Of a stretch of DNA of 64,000 nt, positions 36,072 through 46,100 are shown in pieces. This DNA is from Marinibacterium anthonyi (GTDB lineage Bacteria > Pseudomonadota > Alphaproteobacteria > Rhodobacterales > Rhodobacteraceae). The notes beneath the pieces are model-generated. The model searched no databases. It worked only from the letters and a program-made list of their open reading frames with translations, and had not been told where the DNA came from. Positions within the stretch are counted from its first letter, which is position 1; each line of letters opens with the position of its first letter. The position numbers were made by a program, and so were the translations under genes. The DNA is taken from NCBI GenBank assembly GCA_003217735.2, contig CP031585.1:2467501-2531500 (forward strand), written 5' to 3'.

Positions 36072-36686
36072 TCAGGTGGCGATGTAGCGGTCGCGGCGGT
36101 GGTTGAAGGTGATCACGAGGTTCAGCACCACGGCGCCCAGCAGCGACCAGGCGACGGTGGTCAGCGGAAAGAGCAGCGCGGCCACGGCAAAGATCACCGC
36201 ATCGACGATCAGCTGGACATAGCCCGCCTTGAACCCGGTGCTGTCCTGAACGTAAAGCGCCACGACCCCAAGTCCGCCCAGCGACCCGTTGTGGCGGAAC
36301 ATGGCCAGCAGCCCGATGCCCACGGTCGTGCCGAAGGCCAGCGCGGCGATGGCCGGGTTCAGGTCGTCAAGGGACATGGTCCGGGGCAGGACATCGGTCA
36401 GAACCGACAACAGCGTGACCGAGATCAGGGATTTCACCGTGAATTCGGTGCCAAGCCGTTTCCAGGCAAAGAAGTAGAAGGGCAGGTTGACGACAAAGAA
36501 GACCGTGCCGAAGGAATAGCCCGTAAGGTAGCTGATGATCACCGCGACACCGGCGGTCTGGCCGGTGATCAGCCCCGCCGTTGTCAGGAACTGGATCCCC
36601 AGCGCACACAGGAACAGCCCGATGCCGAGCCCCTGGACATCGTCCAGAACGGAATGGTCGACGGTATCGGGGCGGTCGCTGTGCAT
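36072..36686 (-). CDS. YitT-family membrane protein
   Basis: 204 aa with about five membrane helices. The family pattern is visible: GIGLFLCALGIQFLTTAGLITGQTAGVAVIISYLTGYSFG, then VVNLPFYFFAWKRLG and the loop after FRHNGSLGGLGVVALYVQ. These proteins are related to YitT/YczE (DUF161) without the C-terminal DUF2179 domain. The substrate, if any, is unknown. The 150 bases between it and icd contain TTGGCCGG/GGCCAGCG repeats and the icd-side hairpin. Confidence 0.8.
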   Translation of the reverse strand: MHSDRPDTVDHSVLDDVQGLGIGLFLCALGIQFLTTAGLITGQTAGVAVIISYLTGYSFGTVFFVVNLPFYFFAWKRLGTEFTVKSLISVTLLSVLTDVLPRTMSLDDLNPAIAALAFGTTVGIGLLAMFRHNGSLGGLGVVALYVQDSTGFKAGYVQLIVDAVIFAVAALLFPLTTVAWSLLGAVVLNLVITFNHRRDRYIAT

Positions 36687-36799
36687 GGCCGGAAGAAAGG
36701 ACAGAAATGCTGACCTGTCAAGTCACCTTCTGCCGACGTTGGCCGGCCCTGGCCCCCGCTGGCCAGCGTTGGCCGGTCCGCGGCGATTGGCGCGGACGC

Positions 36800-36821
36800 G
36801 CCCCGGATCATCGCCCGGGGC
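36800..36821 (-). terminator. GC-rich hairpin behind icd
   Basis: GCCCCGG/CCGGGGC with an eight-base loop stands 16 bases behind the icd stop. No U-run follows, so termination may be weak or Rho-dependent. Confidence 0.45.
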
Positions 36822-36836
36822 AGCGTCGCTTTGATG

Positions 36837-38051
36837 TCAGCCGGCCAGCGCCTTGTTGAGGTTCTCGTCCACCTTCTCGAGAAAGCCCATCGTGGTCAGC
36901 CAGCCCTGATCGGGGCCGACCAGCAGGGCCAGGTCCTTGGTCATGAACCCGTCCTCGACGGTGCGCACCACGACGGTTTCCAGCGTCGAGGCAAAGGACA
37001 TCAGCGCGATGTTCTCATCCAGCTTGGCGCGGTGTTTCAGCGCGCCGGTCCAGGCGTAGATCGACGCGATGGAATTGGTCGACGTCGACTTGCCTTCCTG
37101 GTGCTGGCGATAGTGGCGGGTGACGGTGCCGTGCGCGGCCTCGGCCTCGACGATCTTCCCGTCCGGCGTCATCAACTGCGAGGTCATCAGGCCCAGCGAG
37201 CCGAAGCCCTGCGCCACGGTGTCGGACTGCACGTCGCCGTCGTAGTTCTTGCAGGCCCAGACGAACTTGCCGTTCCACTTCAGCGCGCAGGCCACCATGT
37301 CGTCGATCAGGCGGTGTTCGTACCAGATGCCCTTGGCCTTGAACTTGTCGGCGAATTCCTCTTCGTAGACCTTCTGGAACAGATCCTTGAAGCGGCCGTC
37401 ATAGGCCTTGAGGATGGTGTTCTTGGTCGACAGGTACACCGGCCAACCCAGGTTCAGGCCATAGTTCAGCGAGGCCCGCGCGAAATCCAGGATCGAGTCA
37501 TCCAGGTTGTACATCGCCTGGTAGACCCCGGCGGAGGGCGCGTCATACACCACTTTCTCGATCACGGTGCCGTCGTCGCCGACGAATTTCATCGTCAACT
37601 GGCCCTTGCCGGGAAATTGGAAATCGGTGGCCTTGTACTGATCGCCAAAGGCGTGACGGCCGACGACGATCGGGTTTGTCCATCCGGGAACAAGGCGCGG
37701 CACGTTCTTGCAGATGATCGGCTGGCGGAACACGACCCCGCCCAGGATGTTGCGGATCGTGCCATTGGGGCTGCGCCACATCTTCTTGAGCCCGAATTCC
37801 TCGACCCGGGCCTCGTCCGGCGTGATGGTGGCGCATTTGACGCCGACGCCGACCTCCTTGATCTTCTCGGCGGCATCGATGGTGATCTGGTCTTCGGTCC
37901 GGTCACGTTCCTCGATGCCCAGATCGTAATACAGCAGGTCCAGGTCGAGATAGGGCAGGATCAGCTTGTCCTTGATGAACTGCCAGATGATCCGGGTCAT
38001 TTCATCCCCGTCCATTTCGACAACGGGGTTTTCCACCTTGATCTTGGTCAT
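36837..38051 (-). CDS. icd: NADP-dependent isocitrate dehydrogenase, eukaryotic type
   Basis: 404 aa, the length of the homodimeric eukaryote-like subfamily II found in alphaproteobacteria. It starts [23 protein letters not shown]. The isocitrate-binding loop is [13 protein letters not shown]. The catalytic region includes [18 protein letters not shown] and [23 protein letters not shown], and [31 protein letters not shown] binds NADP. It is a TCA-cycle enzyme of the cytoplasm producing 2-oxoglutarate and NADPH. It stands alone on the minus strand, with nearly 300 gene-free bases upstream. Confidence 0.96.
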   Translation of the reverse strand: MTKIKVENPVVEMDGDEMTRIIWQFIKDKLILPYLDLDLLYYDLGIEERDRTEDQITIDAAEKIKEVGVGVKCATITPDEARVEEFGLKKMWRSPNGTIRNILGGVVFRQPIICKNVPRLVPGWTNPIVVGRHAFGDQYKATDFQFPGKGQLTMKFVGDDGTVIEKVVYDAPSAGVYQAMYNLDDSILDFARASLNYGLNLGWPVYLSTKNTILKAYDGRFKDLFQKVYEEEFADKFKAKGIWYEHRLIDDMVACALKWNGKFVWACKNYDGDVQSDTVAQGFGSLGLMTSQLMTPDGKIVEAEAAHGTVTRHYRQHQEGKSTSTNSIASIYAWTGALKHRAKLDENIALMSFASTLETVVVRTVEDGFMTKDLALLVGPDQGWLTTMGFLEKVDENLNKALAG

Positions 38052-38249
38052 GAGCCTGGTCCCTTCGGGTTTGGGAGATTCGTGGGTAAGGGCGGTTTAC
38101 CGCAATAATGGTGACCGTCGCGTGTCGTATACCGTCGCATACAGAGTGATCGCAAGGTATGCTTGGCAGTTTTAACCATTCGGCGCTTGAACCGGCATCA
38201 CGGCGCCGGATCGCCCCGTTCTGAAGCGGAGTCCTGGCTGGACCGTCGG

Positions 38250-38313
38250 GCCGGGTATTTCGGAAGAGAAAGAAGCCAGACTTGCCGCTTCTTTCTCTTC
38301 GGAAATACCCGGC
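38250..38313. repeat. Long inverted repeat made of two facing 3'-end repeats (copies 5 and 6)
   Basis: 27-base arms, 26 of 27 matching, surround a 10-base loop. Each arm contains GTATTTCSGAAGAGAAAGAAG in opposite orientation (38255-38275 plus, 38288-38308 minus). It lies 33 bases behind the DUF6324-like stop and could form a strong RNA hairpin on either strand. Nothing else is visible in the 294 bases between icd and that gene. Confidence 0.85.
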
Positions 38314-38345
38314 GAAACTGGTCCACCGCCGCAACGCCTCAGAAA

Positions 38346-38591
38346 TCAGCCGTCAGTCATCGGTGCCCTGCGCGCACGGAATTCGGCCAGGCGCCGCGCA
38401 AGATAGGCGCGGGCCTGTTTTTCGGTCAGCCGGATCCGGACCTCGGTCAGGAAGGCTTCTTCCAGGGATTGGGAAGAGGCCGAGATGACCTGGGCCACCT
38501 CGGCAAAGAAACGATCGTCGCCCATCTCGTCCATCGCCGCGACAACATCTTCGGCGAGCTGCGAGGCGAGGCAGACGAGCGTGTCCGACAT
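38346..38591 (-). CDS. Small conserved protein (DUF6324-like), unknown function
   Basis: 81 aa. It starts MSDTLVCLASQLAEDVVAAMDEMGD and is mostly helical with a basic C-terminus (ARAYLARRLAEFRARRAP). The ATG overlaps the TGA of the hydrolase gene by one base, so translation is coupled. The longer open frame upstream is antisense/out of frame with the hydrolase and was discarded. Similar small proteins sit behind this hydrolase in other Rhodobacterales as I recall; the family number is a guess. Confidence 0.65.
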   Translation of the reverse strand: MSDTLVCLASQLAEDVVAAMDEMGDDRFFAEVAQVISASSQSLEEAFLTEVRIRLTEKQARAYLARRLAEFRARRAPMTDG

Positions 38592-39244
38592 CAGCGCGTG
38601 GTTTCCGTCAGCCGCCGCTTCACGTAATCGGTCACGGTGCCGATCATCGTGTCCATGTGCGGGTCCTTGAAGAAGTGATCCGCACCTTCGACTTCCGTAT
38701 GGGTGATCGTTATCCCCTTCTGCTCGTGCAGCTTGCCCACGAGAGAGGTGGTATCGGCCGGCGGCGCCACGCGGTCGGCGGTGCCGTTGATGATCAGACC
38801 GGAAGACGGGCAGGGCGCCAGGAACGAGAAATCGTACATGTTGGCCGGCGGCGAGACGGAGATGAAGCCGGTGATCTCGGGGCGGCGCATCAGCAATTGC
38901 ATGCCGATCCAGGCGCCAAAGGAAAACCCGGCGACCCAGCAATGCTTGGAATTGTTGTTCATCGACTGAAGGTAGTCGAGCGCGGAGGCGGCATCGGACA
39001 GCTCGCCGATGCCCTGGTCGTATTCACCCTGGCTGCGCCCAACACCGCGGAAATTGAACCGCAGGACCGTGAAGCCCATGTTGTAAAAAGCGTAGTGCAG
39101 GTTATAGACGACCTTGTTGTTCATCGTGCCCCCGAATTGCGGATGCGGGTGCAGCACGATGGCGATGGGCGCGTCCTTTTCCTTCTGGGGGTGATAGCGG
39201 CCTTCTAGGCGGCCTTCGGGTCCGGGAAAAATGACCTCGGGCAT
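38591..39244 (-). CDS. Alpha/beta hydrolase
   Basis: 217 aa. The nucleophile elbow is GFSFG (in CWVAGFSFGAWIG, Ser nucleophile), the oxyanion strand LHPHPQFGGTMNNK, then the acid in NGTADRVAP and the His in EGADHFF. The RFNFRGVGRSQGEYDQG stretch marks the COG2945-type serine hydrolase subfamily, which contains proteins of unknown substrate. It is divergent from the iscR-suf operon and coupled to the small gene behind it. Confidence 0.88.
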   Translation of the reverse strand: MPEVIFPGPEGRLEGRYHPQKEKDAPIAIVLHPHPQFGGTMNNKVVYNLHYAFYNMGFTVLRFNFRGVGRSQGEYDQGIGELSDAASALDYLQSMNNNSKHCWVAGFSFGAWIGMQLLMRRPEITGFISVSPPANMYDFSFLAPCPSSGLIINGTADRVAPPADTTSLVGKLHEQKGITITHTEVEGADHFFKDPHMDTMIGTVTDYVKRRLTETTR

Positions 39245-39293
39245 GGGAGGACGGCGTCTCCTGACTTATGCTTCTTGTTTGGCTGACATATAG

Positions 39294-39322
39294 TTGACGG
39301 AATCGCTCGGAGTACTTAGAGG
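39294..39322 (+). promoter_or_regulatory. Putative promoter of the iscR-suf operon
   Basis: TTGACG at 39294-39299 is a good -35. The -10 falls at about 39316-39322 (TTAGAG), a poor match, and overlaps the Irr-type box. Confidence 0.45.
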
Positions 39323-39331
39323 CATTCTAAC
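39315..39331 (+). promoter_or_regulatory. Irr-type iron box (ICE) upstream of iscR-suf
   Basis: CTTAGAG-GCA-TTCTAAC matches the Irr box TTTAGAA-N3-TTCTAAA at 11 of 14 positions. Its place over the -10 region fits repression, as reported for suf operons of other alphaproteobacteria under low iron. Confidence 0.65.
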
Positions 39332-39433
39332 CTGGAGCGGATATTGGGCGCAGCCGTTCCGTGCACTTATGCGTTCATGCGCCGCGCGTCAATCTTTGCG
39401 ATTGCCTGTGCCGCAAGGGGAGGAGACACCGAG

Positions 39434-39901
39434 GTGAAGCTGTCGACAAAGGGGCGTTACGCCATGGTGGCTCTGGCGGATATCGCCTTGCAGCCGGCCG
39501 ATGACCTGGTGACGCTGAGCGCGATCGCGCAGCGCCAGAAGATATCGCTGCCGTATCTGGAGCAATTGTTCGTCAAGCTGAGGCGCGCGAACCTGGTGGA
39601 ATCGGTGCGCGGACCCGGCGGCGGATACCGCCTGGCGCGCCCGACGTCCGAGATCCGGGTGGTGGACGTGCTGAGCGCCGTGGACGAGACGGTGGATGCG
39701 ATGCACAAGGGGGCGGGGGCTTCGGGCGGGTCGTCGGGCAGCAAGGCGCAGTCGCTGACCAACCGGCTGTGGGAGGGTCTTTCGGCGCATGTCTATGTCT
39801 TCCTGCACCAGACGCGCCTGTCCGACGTGATCTCGAACGACCTGGCGCCCTGTCCGGCGGTGCCCAACCTGTTCGACGTGATCAACGTTGTCGATGAATG
39901 A
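39434..39901 (+). CDS. iscR: Rrf2-family Fe-S regulator IscR, single-cysteine type
   Basis: 155 aa from a GTG start. The winged helix (about 1-70) contains MKLSTKGRYAMVALADIA and ISLPYLEQLFVKLRRANLVESVRGPGGGYRLAR. Classical IscR ligates [2Fe-2S] with three cysteines between about residues 90 and 110; here that region is AMHKGAGASGGSSG with no Cys. The only Cys is in NDLAPCPAVPN. This is the arrangement described for Rhodobacter sphaeroides IscR, which binds a cluster with a single Cys and represses Fe-S genes. GGGGAGG lies upstream of the GTG; an upstream ATG would add an unconserved leader. First gene of the operon. Confidence 0.9.
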   Translation: MKLSTKGRYAMVALADIALQPADDLVTLSAIAQRQKISLPYLEQLFVKLRRANLVESVRGPGGGYRLARPTSEIRVVDVLSAVDETVDAMHKGAGASGGSSGSKAQSLTNRLWEGLSAHVYVFLHQTRLSDVISNDLAPCPAVPNLFDVINVVDE

Positions 39902-39972
39902 CGCCGGCCGGTGAGGCCTGCGCCCGTCGTGCACCCGGTCGCCGGACCTGAAATGACGAAGGATGTGATTGG

Positions 39973-41013
39973 GTGAAGTCCCGCACCTATCTAGACTGGA
40001 ATGCCACGGCGCCTTTGCGCCCCGAGGCGCGCGACGCCATGATCGCGGCGATGGACCTGGTGGGCAATCCGTCCTCGGTCCATGCCGAGGGGCGGGCCGC
40101 CAAGGGGCTGGTCGAACGGGCCCGCGCGCAGGTGGCCAAGGCGTTCGGCGCCGAAGGGGCCGACGTGATCTTTACCTCGGGCGCGACCGAGGCCGCGGCG
40201 CTGGCCTGCGCGGGGCGGGGATTGGCGGGGGCGGCCGTCGAACATGACGCGGTGCGCGCCTGGGTGTCGGAGGAACTGGACGTGACGCCCGATGGCGCCG
40301 TGACGGTGACAGATCCGGCGCGGTCGGTGCTGCAATTCGCCAATTCCGAGACGGGGATCATCCAGCGCCTGCCGGACGGGCTGGCGCTGAGCGATGCGAC
40401 CCAGGTGTTCGGCAAGCTGCCGGTCGCCTTCAACTGGATGGGCGCGCAGATGGCGCTGATCTCGGCCCACAAGCTGGGGGGGCCGAAGGGAATCGGGGCC
40501 CTGGTCGTGAAGCGCGGAACCGAGGTCGCGGCGCGAATCCTTGGCGGCGGGCAGGAGATGGGGCGGCGGTCCGGCACCGAGAATATCGTCGGAATTGCCG
40601 GTTTTGGCGCCGCTGCAGAAGCCTCTGCCCGCGATCTGGACAATGAAACGTGGGCGCGAGTTTCTGGAATTAGAAATATTCTAGAAAAAGCTATTGAGGC
40701 CGGCGCAAAATCCACTATTTTTGTCGGGAAAGGTGCCGAGCGCTTGCCGAACACCTCCTGCCTGATCGCACCGGGCTGGAAGGGAGAGACGCAGGTGATG
40801 GCGATGGACCTGGCCGGGTTCGCGATTTCAGCGGGATCGGCCTGTTCCAGCGGAAAGGTGCGGGCGAGCCAGGTGCTCACCGCGATGGGATACGATTCCG
40901 ACCTGGCCTCTTCGGCCATTCGGGTCAGCATCGGGCCCACGACGACGGAAGACGAGGTACTGCGCTTTGCCGAAAGCTGGTGCCGAGGGTACAACAAGCA
41001 CCGCGCGCGGTGA
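39973..41013 (+). CDS. Cysteine desulfurase, NifS/IscS-like
   Basis: 346 aa, GTG start. [18 protein letters not shown] and [20 protein letters not shown] are the class V aminotransferase N-terminus. The PLP Lys is in [16 protein letters not shown]. The catalytic Cys loop reads [17 protein letters not shown]. It is shorter than IscS (about 400 aa), and the region around residues 75-115 is reduced (the family motif with HxAV appears as VEHDAVRAW). It supplies sulfur for the SUF scaffold together with SufS at the operon end; having both is typical of Rhodobacteraceae. Codons around 40640-40740 are noticeably AT-richer than the rest. Confidence 0.88.
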   Translation: MKSRTYLDWNATAPLRPEARDAMIAAMDLVGNPSSVHAEGRAAKGLVERARAQVAKAFGAEGADVIFTSGATEAAALACAGRGLAGAAVEHDAVRAWVSEELDVTPDGAVTVTDPARSVLQFANSETGIIQRLPDGLALSDATQVFGKLPVAFNWMGAQMALISAHKLGGPKGIGALVVKRGTEVAARILGGGQEMGRRSGTENIVGIAGFGAAAEASARDLDNETWARVSGIRNILEKAIEAGAKSTIFVGKGAERLPNTSCLIAPGWKGETQVMAMDLAGFAISAGSACSSGKVRASQVLTAMGYDSDLASSAIRVSIGPTTTEDEVLRFAESWCRGYNKHRAR

Positions 41014-41053
41014 TCGAAAAGCAAAGCGCAACAGCGCAGGTTCGGAGGATAGC

Positions 41054-42586
41054 ATGACTGCATTGGACCAGACTCCGGTGGATGCCAAGGTCAAGGAAGG
41101 CGTCGACCAGGACACCGTGGATGCGGTACGCGAGGTCGGGACCTACAAGTACGGCTGGAACACCGAGATCGAGATGGACTACGCGCCGAAGGGGCTGACC
41201 CCCGATATCGTGCGCCTGATCTCGGCCAAGAACAACGAACCCCAGTGGATGACCGACTGGCGGCTGGCGGCCTATGACCGCTGGCTGCAGAAGAAGGAAC
41301 CCGACTGGGCGATGGTCGATTACCCGGAAATCGACTTTCAGGACCAGTATTACTATGCCCGTCCCAAGAGCATGGAAACCAAGCCGAAATCGCTGGACGA
41401 GGTCGACCCCAAGCTGTTGGCGACCTATGAAAAGCTGGGCATCCCGCTGAAGGAACAGATGATCCTGGCCGGTGTCGAAGGCGCCGAGGATGCGCCCAGC
41501 GAAGGCCGCAAGGTGGCCGTGGATGCGGTGTTCGATTCCGTGTCGGTGGGGACCACGTTCCAGAAGGAACTGCAGAAGGCCGGCGTGATCTTCTGTTCGA
41601 TCTCGGAGGCGATCCGCGAGCATCCCGAGCTGGTGAAGAAATACCTGGGCTCGGTCGTGCCGGTGTCCGACAACTTCTACGCCACGCTGAATTCGGCGGT
41701 CTTCTCGGATGGATCCTTCGTCTACGTGCCGCCGGGCGTGCGCTGCCCGATGGAACTGTCGACCTATTTCCGGATCAATGCCGAGAACACGGGCCAGTTC
41801 GAACGCACGCTGATCATCGCCGACAAGGGCAGCTACGTGTCCTACCTCGAAGGCTGCACGGCGCCCCAGCGCGACACCTCGCAGCTGCACGCCGCGGTGG
41901 TAGAGATCATCATCGAGGAAGACGCCGAGGTGAAATATTCCACGGTGCAGAACTGGTATCCGGGCGACGAGAACGGCAAGGGCGGCATCTACAACTTTGT
42001 CACCAAGCGCGCCGATTGCCGGGGCGACCGGGCCAAGGTGATGTGGACGCAGGTGGAAACCGGATCGGCCGTGACCTGGAAATACCCGTCCTGCATCCTG
42101 CGCGGCGATGACAGCCAGGGCGAGTTCTATTCGATCGCCATCACCAACAATTACCAGCAGGCCGATACCGGCACCAAGATGGTGCACCTGGGCAAGAACA
42201 CCAAGTCGCGGATCGTCTCCAAGGGGATTTCGGCGGGCCATGCGCAGAACACCTATCGCGGGCTGGTGTCGATGCACCCGAAGGCGAAGAATTCGCGCAA
42301 TTACACCCAGTGCGACAGCCTGCTGATCGGCGACAAGTGCGGGGCGCACACGGTTCCCTATATCGAGGTGAAGAACAATTCGTCCCGCGTCGAACACGAG
42401 GCGACCACGTCGAAGGTGGATGACGACCAGATGTTCTATTGCCGCCAGCGCGGCATGGACGAGGAAGAGGCCGTGGCCCTGATCGTCAACGGCTTTGCCA
42501 AGGAAGTGCTGCAGGCCCTGCCGATGGAATTCGCCATGGAAGCCCAGCAGCTGGTCGCCATCTCGCTGGAAGGGTCGGTCGGGTAA
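41054..42586 (+). CDS. sufB: Fe-S cluster assembly scaffold SufB
   Basis: 510 aa. The beta-helix core contains [36 protein letters not shown] (conserved Cys) and SCGAHT-type [23 protein letters not shown]. The C-terminus [27 protein letters not shown] is the SufC/SufD contact. Its start has GGAGG five bases upstream. SufB receives persulfide sulfur and assembles clusters as a SufBC2D complex in the cytoplasm. Its stop codon lies inside the first of two AT-rich palindromes that separate it from the next gene. Confidence 0.96.
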   Translation: MTALDQTPVDAKVKEGVDQDTVDAVREVGTYKYGWNTEIEMDYAPKGLTPDIVRLISAKNNEPQWMTDWRLAAYDRWLQKKEPDWAMVDYPEIDFQDQYYYARPKSMETKPKSLDEVDPKLLATYEKLGIPLKEQMILAGVEGAEDAPSEGRKVAVDAVFDSVSVGTTFQKELQKAGVIFCSISEAIREHPELVKKYLGSVVPVSDNFYATLNSAVFSDGSFVYVPPGVRCPMELSTYFRINAENTGQFERTLIIADKGSYVSYLEGCTAPQRDTSQLHAAVVEIIIEEDAEVKYSTVQNWYPGDENGKGGIYNFVTKRADCRGDRAKVMWTQVETGSAVTWKYPSCILRGDDSQGEFYSIAITNNYQQADTGTKMVHLGKNTKSRIVSKGISAGHAQNTYRGLVSMHPKAKNSRNYTQCDSLLIGDKCGAHTVPYIEVKNNSSRVEHEATTSKVDDDQMFYCRQRGMDEEEAVALIVNGFAKEVLQALPMEFAMEAQQLVAISLEGSVG

Positions 42587-42630
42587 AAATCTCATTGAGA
42601 TTTTTGGCAAATTTCTCGGCGAGAAATTTG
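42585..42630. repeat. Doublet of AT-rich perfect palindromes behind sufB
   Basis: The 9-bp arms AAAAATCTC/GAGATTTTT around ATT include the last bases of the sufB stop. Two bases later come 10-bp arms CAAATTTCTC/GAGAAATTTG around GGC. Each hairpin would separate sufB from ybjQ-sufC and could tune mRNA stability within the operon. Confidence 0.75.
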
Positions 42631-42654
42631 GGCCCCGGGTGAGGGAGACGCGCC

Positions 42655-42966
42655 ATGATCGTGACGACGACGCCTTCGGTCGAGGGCTATCAGATCGCCG
42701 AATACAAGGGCATCGTGGCCGGCGAGGCGATCCTGGGGGCCAACGTGTTCCGGGATCTCTTTGCCGGGATCACCGACATCATCGGCGGCCGGTCGGGCGC
42801 CTATGAGAAGGAATTGGGCCGGGCGCGCGAAACGGCGCTGGCCGAACTGGAAGAAAAAGCGGTGGCGCTTGGGGCCGATGCGGTCGTGGGCGTGGACCTG
42901 GACTATGAAGTCATCAACAACATGCTGATGGTCAGTGCCTCGGGCACCGCCGTCGTGCTGGGCTGA
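42655..42966 (+). CDS. YbjQ-family (UPF0145) protein
   Basis: 103 aa. [30 protein letters not shown] is the family start, and [17 protein letters not shown]...[13 protein letters not shown] the C-terminus. YbjQ-type proteins form pentamers and were once called heavy-metal-binding, without a proven role. It sits between sufB and sufC, where other Rhodobacterales have it too as I recall, so a link to Fe-S or metal handling is plausible but inferred. Confidence 0.9.
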   Translation: MIVTTTPSVEGYQIAEYKGIVAGEAILGANVFRDLFAGITDIIGGRSGAYEKELGRARETALAELEEKAVALGADAVVGVDLDYEVINNMLMVSASGTAVVLG

Positions 42967-42988
42967 GGCCCCCGAGGAAGGACAAAAA

Positions 42989-43744
<756 letters not shown>

Positions 43745-43745
43745 G

Positions 43746-45026
43746 ATGGCATTGCCGCAAACCAAGATCGACGCCACCGAAGCCCGGCTTGCCGCGCTTG
43801 ACCTGCCCACCGGCGGCTGGTCGGCCCCGGCCCGGCGCGAGGCGCTGGCGCGGGTGCGCGAAGCCGGTCTGCCGGGCGCCCGCGACGAGTACTGGAAATA
43901 CACCCGCCCCGACACGCTGATCCAGGTCGAGGCGCCGCGGGCTGCGGTGTTCCACGCCGACGAGACGGCGATCTTTGGCCAGATCGACAGGCTGTCCATC
44001 GTCTTTGTCGACGGAGTCTTCGACGCCGACGCCTCGGACGACCTGGCGCTGGAAGGGGTCACCATCGACCGGCTGGCTACCACCGCCACGATGGACATCC
44101 ACTGGGCCAAGGACCTGTATGGCGTGCTGGAAGCGCGCGGGCAGGACCCGGTGAAACGCCCGCTGGCGGCGCTGAACACCGCGTTCGCCAGTGACGGGTT
44201 GCTAATCCATGTGACGGGCACGCCGTCCAAGCCCATTCAAATCACCTACACCCATTCCGACACCGCGTCGGACGCGACGCTGCACCATGTGGTCAGGGTC
44301 GATTCCGGGGCCGAGGTGACGATCCTGGAAAACGGGCCGGCCGCCGCGCGCTTCAACAAGTGCATGGAGATCGACATTGCCGATGGCGGCAAGTTCCACC
44401 ATGTGCGCGCACAGGGGCGCGACCATGAACGCCGCGCCGTGACGCACATGTTCACGCGGCTGGGGACGGAATCGCTGTACAAATCCTTCACCCTGACGGT
44501 GAACGGCGTGCTGACGCGCAACGAACAGGTGGTCGAGCTGACCGGCGACGACGCCATGGCCCATGTCGCCGGCGCGTCGATGGGCGACGGCGATTTCCAC
44601 CATGATGACACGGTCTTCGTCACCCATGACGCGGTCAATTGCGAAAGCCGGCAGGTCTTCAAGAAGGTGCTGAAGAACGGCGCCACCGGTGTGTTCCAGG
44701 GCAAGATCCTGGTGAAGCCCGGCGCGCAGAAGACCGACGGCTACCAGATCAGCCAGTCGCTGCTGCTGGACGGGGACAGCCAGTTCCTGGCCAAGCCGGA
44801 GCTTGAGATCTATGCCGATGACGTGGCCTGTTCGCATGGCTCGACCTCGGGCGCGATCGACGACGAGGCGCTGTTCTACCTGCGGTCGCGCGGGGTTCCG
44901 GCGCGCACGGCGACGAACCTTCTGACGCTGGCCTTCCTGGCCGAGGCGGTCGAGGAGATCGAATCCGAGACGCTGCGCGACGAGATCGTGTCGCGCCTGG
45001 AAGGGTGGCTCGCGCGGCGCGGCTGA
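43746..45026 (+). CDS. sufD: SUF scaffold protein SufD
   Basis: 426 aa. The N-terminal helical part (about 1-90) includes PGARDEYWKYTRPD. The beta-helix follows with TLHHVVRVDSGAEVTILENG, and the C-terminal FLAKPELEIYADDVACSHGSTSGAIDDEALFYLRSRG carries the conserved Cys-x-His used at the SufB-SufD interface. The ATG is one base behind the sufC stop. Normal length for the family. Confidence 0.95.
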   Translation: MALPQTKIDATEARLAALDLPTGGWSAPARREALARVREAGLPGARDEYWKYTRPDTLIQVEAPRAAVFHADETAIFGQIDRLSIVFVDGVFDADASDDLALEGVTIDRLATTATMDIHWAKDLYGVLEARGQDPVKRPLAALNTAFASDGLLIHVTGTPSKPIQITYTHSDTASDATLHHVVRVDSGAEVTILENGPAAARFNKCMEIDIADGGKFHHVRAQGRDHERRAVTHMFTRLGTESLYKSFTLTVNGVLTRNEQVVELTGDDAMAHVAGASMGDGDFHHDDTVFVTHDAVNCESRQVFKKVLKNGATGVFQGKILVKPGAQKTDGYQISQSLLLDGDSQFLAKPELEIYADDVACSHGSTSGAIDDEALFYLRSRGVPARTATNLLTLAFLAEAVEEIESETLRDEIVSRLEGWLARRG

Positions 45027-45027
45027 G

Positions 45028-45513
45028 ATGGCAGTCACGACCGACATTGCGGCGATGTACCGTCGCCCGCGTCCCGTGATGGCGCGGCTCCTGGACATGG
45101 GGCCGCGCGAGGATCGGGCGTTGGTGTTCCTGATGCTGTTCTGCCTGCTGGGTTTTGTCGCCCAGTTGCCGCGTCTGTCGCGGGAATCCTTTCTGGACGA
45201 CCGCGCGCTGGACATGCTGATGGGCGGCGCGCTGCTGGGCTGGATATTCATCGCACCGCTGCTGTTTTACGGCCTGGCGGCCCTGTCGCACCTGGTCGCG
45301 CGCATCCTGGGCGGGCGCGGAGATTTCTACGGCGCGCGCATCGCGCTTTTCTGGGCGCTGCTGTCGTCGGCACCGCTGATGCTGCTGCAGGGGCTTGTTG
45401 CCGGTTTCGTCGGTCCGGGCGCGATGCAGACGCTGGCGGGCATCCTCTGGCTTGCCGTTTTGGGCTGGTTCTGGTTCACCGGTCTCAGACTGGCGGAGCG
45501 TAGAGTATCATGA
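45028..45513 (+). CDS. YIP1-family membrane protein 1
   Basis: 161 aa with four to five membrane helices. The N-terminus MAVTTDIAAMYRRPRPVMARLLDMGPREDRAL is cytoplasmic and typical of Yip1-domain proteins of alphaproteobacteria. The ATG is one base after the sufD stop and its end overlaps the next gene by four bases (ATGA). Function unknown; its constant place inside suf operons suggests support of this pathway or mere co-transcription. Confidence 0.78.
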   Translation: MAVTTDIAAMYRRPRPVMARLLDMGPREDRALVFLMLFCLLGFVAQLPRLSRESFLDDRALDMLMGGALLGWIFIAPLLFYGLAALSHLVARILGGRGDFYGARIALFWALLSSAPLMLLQGLVAGFVGPGAMQTLAGILWLAVLGWFWFTGLRLAERRVS

Positions 45514-46100
45514 ACGGAACGGACTGGGGCGCACTTGCCCTTTTGACAGTGAAGACCCCCGCCGAAGCGGCACGCCAGGTGATGGCGCTGAACATCCCGC
45601 GCCAGGTGCTATGGCTGGCTTTGGTGGTGGTGTCGCTGCTGAACACGATCCTGCTGTTCCTGCCCACGGCGGTGCTGAACCTGCCGGTGATCCTGCCCGG
45701 GATCCTGGCCCATCCCATTGCCTATTTCGTGATGATCTCGGCCGGGCTGATGGCGATGATCTACGTGATGCAGTGGGTCGGTCTGAAGATGGGCGGCAAC
45801 GGCACGCTGGAAGACGTCGCTTCGGTGATAATCTGGCTGCAGGCGCTGCGCGTCGCGGTGCAGGCTGTGGCCCTGATCCTGCAGTTCGTGTTCCCGCTGT
45901 TCACCATCCTGCTGTCGGTGGTGGTGGGGCTTTATAGTCTTTACATCATCCTGCATTTCATCGACCAGGCGCTGCGCCTGAAATCGCTGGGCCGTTCGGC
46001 CGGCGTGCTGATCGCCTCGGTGCTGGCGCTGGCGATCGCCATGACATTGCTGCTGGCCCTGGTCGGCGGCCCCTTCGGAGACCCGCTTGCCGATGTATGA
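45510..46100 (+). CDS. YIP1-family membrane protein 2
   Basis: 196 aa with five predicted membrane helices. It begins MNGTDWGALALLTVKTPAEAARQVMALNIPR, the usual Yip1-domain start. It overlaps both neighbours: ATGA with the first YIP1 gene and eight bases with sufS. The two YIP1 genes share topology but little sequence. Role unknown; they could form a hetero-oligomer, which is inference. Confidence 0.78.
   Translation: MNGTDWGALALLTVKTPAEAARQVMALNIPRQVLWLALVVVSLLNTILLFLPTAVLNLPVILPGILAHPIAYFVMISAGLMAMIYVMQWVGLKMGGNGTLEDVASVIIWLQALRVAVQAVALILQFVFPLFTILLSVVVGLYSLYIILHFIDQALRLKSLGRSAGVLIASVLALAIAMTLLLALVGGPFGDPLADV

Noticed and set aside
36831-38108. 425-codon plus-strand frame over icd
   Set aside because: Antisense shadow of icd with His/Gln/Arg-rich composition.
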